The translations under genes were made by a program, and so were the position numbers. From NCBI RefSeq assembly GCF_048595215.1, contig NZ_JBMDWJ010000277.1, forward strand, positions 1 through 26,608: a stretch of DNA of 26,608 bases, in the 5' to 3' direction. Source of the stretch: Siphonobacter sp048595215 (lineage in GTDB: Bacteria > Bacteroidota > Bacteroidia > Cytophagales > Spirosomataceae). Positions 21,752 through 26,608 of this stretch are shown one piece after another; positions within the stretch are counted from its first letter, which is position 1; every line of letters starts with the position of its first letter. The notes under the pieces were generated by a model, which had not been told where the DNA came from, searched no databases, and saw only the letters and a list, made by a program, of their open reading frames with translations.

Positions 21752-21783
21752 AAAAAAACACGCCCATTGTGCGAGCGTGTTTT
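21752..21783 (-). terminator. Intrinsic terminator for the DUF1080 gene
   Basis: On the minus strand AAAACACGC and GCGTGTTTT form a perfect 9-base stem, loop 11 bases, and the right arm continues into a run of seven T residues in total (21758-21752). It lies about 95 bases past the DUF1080 stop. Confidence 0.75.
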
Positions 21784-21877
21784 GTATTCGTAAGCCTGGA
21801 CCGTCAGCGAAAGGATTTCTCCATTGGTTGGAGTATTCCACTCAGACCGATGATTGGATTCGGCAGACATCCCATTT

Positions 21878-22594
21878 CTAGTGTTTGATTTCGCGAATCT
21901 TGATGTTACGGAACCACACGGTATCGCCGTGGTCTTGCAAACTAAAACGTCCCGTAGCGGCTTTGGCGAAATCGGGCATAGACTTGAACTTTGACTTAGC
22001 GACCATTTCCGCAAACTGAGGTGTGCTCATGTCCGTTTCCACCACTTTCACGTCATTTTGATAGATCGTGAATTTGCCCTGATCCAGTACTACCCGCATG
22101 GAATTCCACTGTCCGGCGGGATTCGCATTCTGGGGTTGAGCCGGAATCAGATCGTACAGACTACCCGCCCGGTGGTTTTCGAGCTTGCTGTCGGAATGCC
22201 GCTCATTGTCGATCACCTGAATTTCGGGCCCCGTCAGCCAGGGGTAGCGGTACTTCTTGCTTTCCACGACATGAAACATTACCCCACTGTTGCCATTTTC
22301 AGCAATCTTGGAATCGTACTTTAATTCAAAATCGGTGAATTCAGCGTCCGTTACAATATCTCCGGCAATTGCTCCGGATTTGCGAGCCTCGGCATCCAGC
22401 TTCAGGGCTCCATCTTCCACTTTCCAGGCAGTACCCACACCCTGACTGTTATACGTATGCCAGCCGTTGGTTGTTTTTCCGTCAAAAAGTAATTTAAACC
22501 CTGTTTTTTTTTCTGCTTTGGAAAGCTTGTTGGGAGATTGGGCAAGACAAGCAACGGTCATCAGCGACAGAATGCCAATTAATGTCTTCTTCAT
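21878..22594 (-). CDS. Secreted DUF1080 (3-keto-disaccharide hydrolase domain) protein
   Basis: 238 aa from ATG 22594, giving a signal peptide MKKTLIGILSLMTVACLAQ. A longer frame to 22642 only adds residues before it. The body is one concanavalin-like beta-sandwich domain of the DUF1080 family: GFKLLFDGKTTNGWHTYN (about 32-49), VEDGALKLDAEA, DFELKYDSKIAENGNSGVMFHV, GPEIQVIDNERHSDS, GQWNSMRVVLDQGKFTIYQNDVKVVE, and the C-terminal GRFSLQDHGDTVWFRNIKIREI. Members are plentiful in Bacteroidetes and some are shown or proposed to hydrolyse 3-keto-glycosides in the periplasm. The Cys in VAC is not in a standard lipobox, so cleavage by signal peptidase I is likelier than lipidation. Monocistronic. Confidence 0.9.
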   Translation of the reverse strand: MKKTLIGILSLMTVACLAQSPNKLSKAEKKTGFKLLFDGKTTNGWHTYNSQGVGTAWKVEDGALKLDAEARKSGAIAGDIVTDAEFTDFELKYDSKIAENGNSGVMFHVVESKKYRYPWLTGPEIQVIDNERHSDSKLENHRAGSLYDLIPAQPQNANPAGQWNSMRVVLDQGKFTIYQNDVKVVETDMSTPQFAEMVAKSKFKSMPDFAKAATGRFSLQDHGDTVWFRNIKIREIKH

Positions 22595-22688
22595 GAATCT
22601 GAGGTTAACTAGTTGAAATGCAATGGTTTGCTTACCGACCACTGAAAGAAAGATGCGTATACTCCTCTCCGCCCGCGTCGATGCCGGA

Positions 22689-22696
22689 CAAAGCTA
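22689..22696 (-). promoter_or_regulatory. -7 promoter element for the DUF1080 gene
   Basis: The minus strand reads TAGCTTTG, a TAnnTTTG match 94 bases upstream of ATG 22594. No clear -33 partner. Confidence 0.35.
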
Positions 22697-23044
22697 GTGG
22701 CAAAAACGCGATTGCCTGCCGGGAAAGCGACATTTTCTTCGGTACGAACGGAGTTTGTTTCTTATCTAAAAAGCCCTTTACGCCTTGAAATCCAATCGTT
22801 TACTACCTACACGCATGCGTACTTGCAATTACTCCCCCTTCCGACCATAAGGCCATTTTATTCGACGTACGTTTTTTTCGTCTCAGTATTTTCGAAAATG
22901 GTCTTCTTATCCAAAGAATCCCTACTTCCTAAAGTAGAAACGTACGACTAATCCTCTTCAAGGGCTATCTTTACAGGCGTTTTAATGACCTCTCTATTTT
23001 CTATTAAAATTCTTTAATTGGAACCAGATGGAGGGGGGAATGTT

Positions 23045-23052
23045 TACGTTTG
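23045..23052 (+). promoter_or_regulatory. -7 promoter element for the family 9 glycosyltransferase gene
   Basis: TACGTTTG matches TAnnTTTG; the nearest TTG upstream (23018-23020) is 24 bases away, a little long. It lies about 100 bases before ATG 23156. Confidence 0.4.
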
Positions 23053-23155
23053 TATTCCGCAATCAACGCATCCAAGTCCCGTATTATCCCTAGCGGGCAG
23101 TAATTTCGTGGTTCTGATCCTCCGATGCGTGATGTATTAACTCTTTGATTACCGT

Positions 23156-24157
23156 ATGCCATCGTCTAAAAATAATCTTCATAACAAGCATGTTTTAATT
23201 TGTCGTACCGATGCCGTGGGAGATATGGTTTTGGCGATGCCGGTTTGTGGTTTAATCAAGGAATACTTTCCAACCTGTAAAATTTCCGTTTTAGGACGTA
23301 CGTATACCCGAGACATCGCTCAGGCTAGTCAGCACATTGATGGTTTTGTCAATTTTGATGACTGGCAGGGGAAAAGTGTGGAAGAAATTAATACGATGCT
23401 GGCCGCCGAAAAGATTGATGTAGCCATTCACCTGAAGGATTTAAGTACGGTGGCTTGGCAACTGAAACGAGCCGGGATCAAGAAACGAATCGGTACCACC
23501 AACCGGGTGTATCACTGGTTTACCTGTAATACGCTCGTACCACTCAGCCGGAAAAACTCCGGTTTACACGAGGCTCAGTTAAACGTAAAATTGCTCCAGG
23601 GCCTCAATATTAAACGGGACCTTTCCTGGAATGAAGTTTCGGATTATTACGGCCTCAGTCGGTTTCAACCGCTCAATCCTACGTTTGAAGCCCTGCTATC
23701 GCCCAATAAATTTAATCTGATTATTCATCCCAAATCGCACAAAAACAGTAAGGAATGGAGTCTGGACAATTACTCGAAACTCGTTCACCGGATTGACCAG
23801 AATCGCTTCAAAGTCTTTATCAGTGGCTCACAAAAAGAGCACGAAGAACTCCTGCCCTGGGTACAGCAGCACGAAGGCCTGATTACCGACATTAGTGGAA
23901 AACTTCCCTTGAGTCAGTTCATTACCTTCATCAGCAAAGCCGACGGTCTCATTGCCTGTAGTACGGGTCCCGTACACATTGCGGCGGCGGCGGGTATCTT
24001 TACCCTGGGTCTGTACACGGATATTAAAACCAAGGACGCGGGTCGCTGGGGTCCGGTCGGAAAAAAAGCCGAGTCGCTAACGGCCGTTAATGCCGACATG
24101 GAAACGATTACGGTAGACGATATTCTAAATAAAATAAACGCCTGGCAGAAGCCTTAG
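23156..24157 (+). CDS. Glycosyltransferase family 9 (heptosyltransferase-like) protein
   Basis: 333 aa cytosolic GT-B enzyme that would add a sugar to a lipopolysaccharide core or similar surface glycan. N-terminal family motif: VLICRTDAVGDMVLAMPVCG (13-32), equivalent to the RxDxxGDxxLxxP pattern of heptosyltransferases. C-terminal donor-binding half: IIHPKSHKNSKEW (189-201) and ACSTGPVHIAAAAG (267-280). The start ATG 23156 is the only ATG close before the motif. The donor sugar cannot be told. It is flanked by minus-strand genes and ends in a strong terminator, so it is a single-gene unit. Confidence 0.9.
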   Translation: MPSSKNNLHNKHVLICRTDAVGDMVLAMPVCGLIKEYFPTCKISVLGRTYTRDIAQASQHIDGFVNFDDWQGKSVEEINTMLAAEKIDVAIHLKDLSTVAWQLKRAGIKKRIGTTNRVYHWFTCNTLVPLSRKNSGLHEAQLNVKLLQGLNIKRDLSWNEVSDYYGLSRFQPLNPTFEALLSPNKFNLIIHPKSHKNSKEWSLDNYSKLVHRIDQNRFKVFISGSQKEHEELLPWVQQHEGLITDISGKLPLSQFITFISKADGLIACSTGPVHIAAAAGIFTLGLYTDIKTKDAGRWGPVGKKAESLTAVNADMETITVDDILNKINAWQKP

Positions 24158-24166
24158 GCATTCCCT

Positions 24167-24205
24167 AAAAAAAGAGTCCGGATACTGAATCCGGACTCTT
24201 TTTTT
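24167..24205. terminator. Bidirectional terminator
   Basis: Perfect 17-base stem: seven A residues plus GAGTCCGGAT (24167-24183) against ATCCGGACTC plus seven T residues (24189-24205), 5-base loop. Serves the convergent glycosyltransferase and isomerase genes. Confidence 0.92.
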
Positions 24206-24228
24206 ATACCCTTGATCTGCCGTTTGGT

Positions 24229-25284
24229 TTACGACAAACCCAGTACTTTTTTATTGAACGCATCATCCGAACCCGTACCAGCGAAATCGTCAAAAGCCCG
24301 CTCGGTTACGCGAATGATATGGCTTTCAATGAAGGGGGCTCCTTCAGCGGCTCCCTGCTCGGGATGCTTGATGGCACACTCCCACTCCAGTACAGCCCAG
24401 CCATCGTAATCGTACTGAGCCATTTTACTGAAGATGCCACTGAAATCCACCTGTCCATCACCGAGTGAACGGAAGCGTCCGGCCCGATCTACCCAACCTT
24501 GGTAGCCACCGTACACGCCCTGCTTACCCGTAGGATTGAACTCGGCATCTTTCACGTGGAAAGCGTAAATCCGATCGTGGTAGAAATCGATGAATTGCAA
24601 GTAATCCAGCTGTTGCAACAGGAAGTGACTCGGATCGTAGTTGATGCCCGCCCGTGGGTGGTTGTTCACTTTTTCAAGGAACATCTCGAAGGAGATACCA
24701 TCGTGGAGGTCTTCCCCGGGGTGCAGCTCGAAACCCACGTTTACGCCCGCTTCGTCGAAGGCATTCAGAATGGGCGTCCAGCGTTTAGCCAGTTCCGTAA
24801 AGGCCATATCCACGAGTCCAGCCGGACGTTGGGGCCAGGGATAGACAAAGGGCCAGAGTAAAGCTCCGGAGAACGTTACGTGCGAGGTTAAACCCAGATT
24901 CTGACTGGCTTTCGCCGCCAGAATCATTTGTTCGGTAGCCCAGGCCTGCTGTCCTGCAGGATCGTTGGCCAGCTCAGCCGGACCAAAACCCGAAAACATC
25001 GTAGCGTACGAAGGATGTACGGCTACCAGCTGTCCTTGCAGGTGCGTAGACAATTCGGTAATCTCAACGCCAATATCGGCGAGTTTGCCCTTCAACTCAT
25101 CGCAGTAGGTTTTCGACTCGGCCGCGGTTTTCAGGTCGATCATTCGGGGATCACCACTGGGCAGCTGCAGTCCCTTGTAACCCAAATTCGCCATGTAACG
25201 GGCGATACTATCGAGTGAATTAAATGGCTCCGTATCTCCTAAAAACTGAGCCAGGAAGATACCCGGTCCTTTTAGTGTTTTCAT
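24229..25284 (-). CDS. Sugar phosphate isomerase/epimerase (AP endonuclease family 2 TIM barrel)
   Basis: 351 aa, cytosolic, from ATG 25284. TIM-barrel enzyme of the xylose isomerase-like superfamily. Putative metal ligands sit at barrel strand ends: Glu186 in VGFELHPGEDLHDG, Asp217 and His220 in NYDPSHF, His243 and Asp246 in FHVKDAEF, and Glu300 or Glu302 in VLEWECA. The N-terminus shows GYKGLQLPSGD and ELSTHLQGQLV, as in inositol/keto-sugar isomerases and lyases of the family. It lies downstream of the Gfo/Idh/MocA gene, 74 bases apart with a long hairpin in the gap. That pairing is common in keto-sugar or inositol-like pathways; the substrate is unknown. Confidence 0.9.
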   Translation of the reverse strand: MKTLKGPGIFLAQFLGDTEPFNSLDSIARYMANLGYKGLQLPSGDPRMIDLKTAAESKTYCDELKGKLADIGVEITELSTHLQGQLVAVHPSYATMFSGFGPAELANDPAGQQAWATEQMILAAKASQNLGLTSHVTFSGALLWPFVYPWPQRPAGLVDMAFTELAKRWTPILNAFDEAGVNVGFELHPGEDLHDGISFEMFLEKVNNHPRAGINYDPSHFLLQQLDYLQFIDFYHDRIYAFHVKDAEFNPTGKQGVYGGYQGWVDRAGRFRSLGDGQVDFSGIFSKMAQYDYDGWAVLEWECAIKHPEQGAAEGAPFIESHIIRVTERAFDDFAGTGSDDAFNKKVLGLS

Positions 25285-25306
25285 AGTAAATTAGTTTTGA
25301 GTGAAT

Positions 25307-25349
25307 GAATGATGATAACATGAGTTATGCACTCATATTATCATCATTC
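25307..25349. repeat. Long intercistronic inverted repeat
   Basis: A 19-base inverted repeat with one mismatch (25307-25325 against 25331-25349) and the 5-base spacer tatgc fills most of the 74-base gap between the oxidoreductase stop and the isomerase start. No T-run follows on the minus strand. It could be a stabilising or attenuating hairpin in the message or a dyad operator. Confidence 0.75.
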
Positions 25350-25358
25350 TAAAATACT

Positions 25359-26504
25359 CTACACTTCCACCCAAGCTTGCTTGGTGTTTGATTCGAGGAT
25401 TTTTTCGCAAATCAGTAACTCGCGGTATCCGTCGGCAAACGTCGGGAAGGTTGGTTTTTCCGGCATTTTACCCGCTTCGATAGCGGCATACACTTCCTTG
25501 AACATTTGTTTAGACGTATCGGCGAAACCTTCGTTGTGACCACCGGGGAAGGTGATAATCGAGCGAACGTCGGGGTGTACCAGCGACGGATCCCGCAGGA
25601 GTACTTCATTGGCTCCATCGCGTTTGCCAATCCATAACTCGTTAGGAGCTTCGGAATTCCAGGCAAAGGATTTTTTCGATCCGGCGATTTCGAGTTTCAG
25701 CTGGTTCTTCCGGCCTGCTGCCACTTGTGATACCGTAATTACGCCGCGGTTTCCATTGTTGAAACGGAGCAGTACGTTAGCGTGGTCTTCCGTCGTGATG
25801 GGTACATCGGCGTAATCTTCGGGTTGCAACATTTTGCCCGAGTAGGTTTCTACGGGCTTCAATGGCTTCTTACGCGTTTTGTGAATGATGTTGAAATCAG
25901 CGAGTACCGCTACGGTTTTTAGACCGGTGATGTACTCGATGATGTCCATCAAGTGCGAGCCGATGTCGGCAATCGCCCGGCTGTTGCCCGACTTATCGGG
26001 TTCCAGACGCCAGCTGTAATCCGTTTCGTAGAATAGCCAGTCCTGGAGGTACGAACCCATGACCGAATACACGTCGCCCAGTTCGCCACTTTCGTGCATG
26101 GCTTTCATCTGACGAGCCAGGGGATAATACCGTAGGTTGAAGTGAACGGCATTCACCAGACCCGTCTGAGCCGCCAGTTCTACCAGTTCTTCGGCTTCGT
26201 GGAGATCTTTAGCCAACGGTTTTTCGCAAACCACGTGTTTACCCGCCAGCAAGGCAGCTTTTGACTGCGAATAGTGAAGGAAGTTAGGCGTACAGATATG
26301 CACGACCTGAATGTCATCCTGCTTCAGCAGTTCATCGAAAGTATACGAACGCTCGATGCCCAACTGAGCAGCTTTCGTAGCGGCGAGTTCAGCGGTTACT
26401 TCGCAGAGGGCGGCTACTTCTACATTCGGCAAACGCCGCAACGCCTCAATGTGAGCGGGTCCAATGAAGCCCGTACCAACTACGCCTACTTTAATTTTGG
26501 TCAT
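25359..26504 (-). CDS. Gfo/Idh/MocA family NAD(P)-dependent oxidoreductase
   Basis: 381 aa from ATG 26504, which places the Rossmann motif directly at the start: KVGVVGTGFIGPAHIEAL (5-22). The in-frame extension to 26558 is rejected because it adds an atypical leader. Further marks: ICTPNFLHY (70-78), CEKPLAKD (93-100) with the EKP motif, and DIGSHLMDI (180-188) with His184 as the likely catalytic acid/base. The C-terminal half is the alpha/beta dimerisation domain. No Tat signal, so it is cytosolic. Such enzymes oxidise or reduce sugar hydroxyls; together with the isomerase downstream it forms a sugar-conversion pair. The promoter region runs off the right edge of the window. Confidence 0.93.
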   Translation of the reverse strand: MTKIKVGVVGTGFIGPAHIEALRRLPNVEVAALCEVTAELAATKAAQLGIERSYTFDELLKQDDIQVVHICTPNFLHYSQSKAALLAGKHVVCEKPLAKDLHEAEELVELAAQTGLVNAVHFNLRYYPLARQMKAMHESGELGDVYSVMGSYLQDWLFYETDYSWRLEPDKSGNSRAIADIGSHLMDIIEYITGLKTVAVLADFNIIHKTRKKPLKPVETYSGKMLQPEDYADVPITTEDHANVLLRFNNGNRGVITVSQVAAGRKNQLKLEIAGSKKSFAWNSEAPNELWIGKRDGANEVLLRDPSLVHPDVRSIITFPGGHNEGFADTSKQMFKEVYAAIEAGKMPEKPTFPTFADGYRELLICEKILESNTKQAWVEV

Positions 26505-26608
26505 TTTTTGAATTGGTGAAAGTTTAGATTTTTCGCTGACGAATGATGAAGTTTTCATCGATTACCGAAAAATTTCCTGTCAATTGAACGTCAGCATTCG
26601 TTAAAAGC

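Larger units (their letters stand above)
22595..23155. other. Divergent intergenic region between DUF1080 and glycosyltransferase genes
   Basis: 561 bases without a supported gene. A frame at 22697-22951 (84 codons) has no recognisable pattern. The region holds the minus-strand element TAGCTTTG (22689-22696), a G-run block ATGGAGGGGGG (23028-23038) and the plus-strand element TACGTTTG (23045-23052). No RNA or mobile element was recognised. Confidence 0.5.

Noticed and set aside
22697..22951. 84-codon frame in the DUF1080/glycosyltransferase gap
   Set aside because: Starts directly behind the putative DUF1080 promoter on the other strand, has no recognised motif and low-complexity hydrophobic content; kept as non-coding.

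Overview
The window looks like a chromosomal segment from a Gram-negative member of the Bacteroidetes, probably Cytophagales (Spirosoma-like). Supporting points are promoters of the Bacteroidetes type (TTG, about 19-21 bases, then TAnnTTTG) in front of several genes, weak or absent Shine-Dalgarno sequences, lineage-typical proteins (CcmD family, GH3, TMEM220, DUF1080) and roughly 50% GC in most genes. No tRNA, rRNA, insertion sequence, prophage or CRISPR array was seen. Gene calls are by reading translated sequence; no database search was run.

Layout. 1-4195 (minus): cytochrome c maturation genes in the transcribed order ccmB, ccmC, a CcmD-like gene, ccmE, ccmF (ccmF runs off the left edge). 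CcmE carries Cys, not His, at the expected heme-attachment position. 4504-6868 (plus): feoA-feoB ferrous iron uptake, divergent from ccm. 7398-8585 (minus): an AT-richer membrane acyltransferase. 8658-12335 (minus): yigZ, an L-rhamnose mutarotase-like gene, dxr and a GH3-family adenylating enzyme, closely spaced and probably one unit transcribed from GH3 toward yigZ. 12392-12697 (minus): a thioredoxin-fold protein without the CxxC. 13318-14301 (plus): pyruvate dehydrogenase E1 beta with a clear promoter and terminator.

14499-18816 (plus) is the most interesting part: a tightly packed five-gene stressosome operon, rsbR-rsbS-rsbT, then an RsbT-like kinase fused to an RsbX-like PP2C phosphatase, then a PAS histidine kinase whose N-terminus is a decayed RsbT-like ATPase domain. 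No sigma factor, RsbV/RsbW or response regulator is encoded nearby, so the module seems to feed a histidine kinase instead of a SigB partner switch.

18824-18915 (minus) is a non-coding gene that fits the small signal recognition particle RNA (4.5S, ffs). Its promoter interleaves with the divergent promoter of a TPR lipoprotein gene (18972-19691), whose message may be leaderless; a TMEM220-family gene follows. 20107-21618 (minus) is an acetate/succinate-type CoA-transferase. 21878-22594 (minus) is a secreted DUF1080 protein, 23156-24157 (plus) a family 9 glycosyltransferase, and 24229-26504 (minus) a two-gene sugar-metabolism unit (TIM-barrel isomerase/epimerase and Gfo/Idh/MocA oxidoreductase) with a long hairpin in the intercistronic gap. 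Strong bidirectional terminators separate the convergent pairs.
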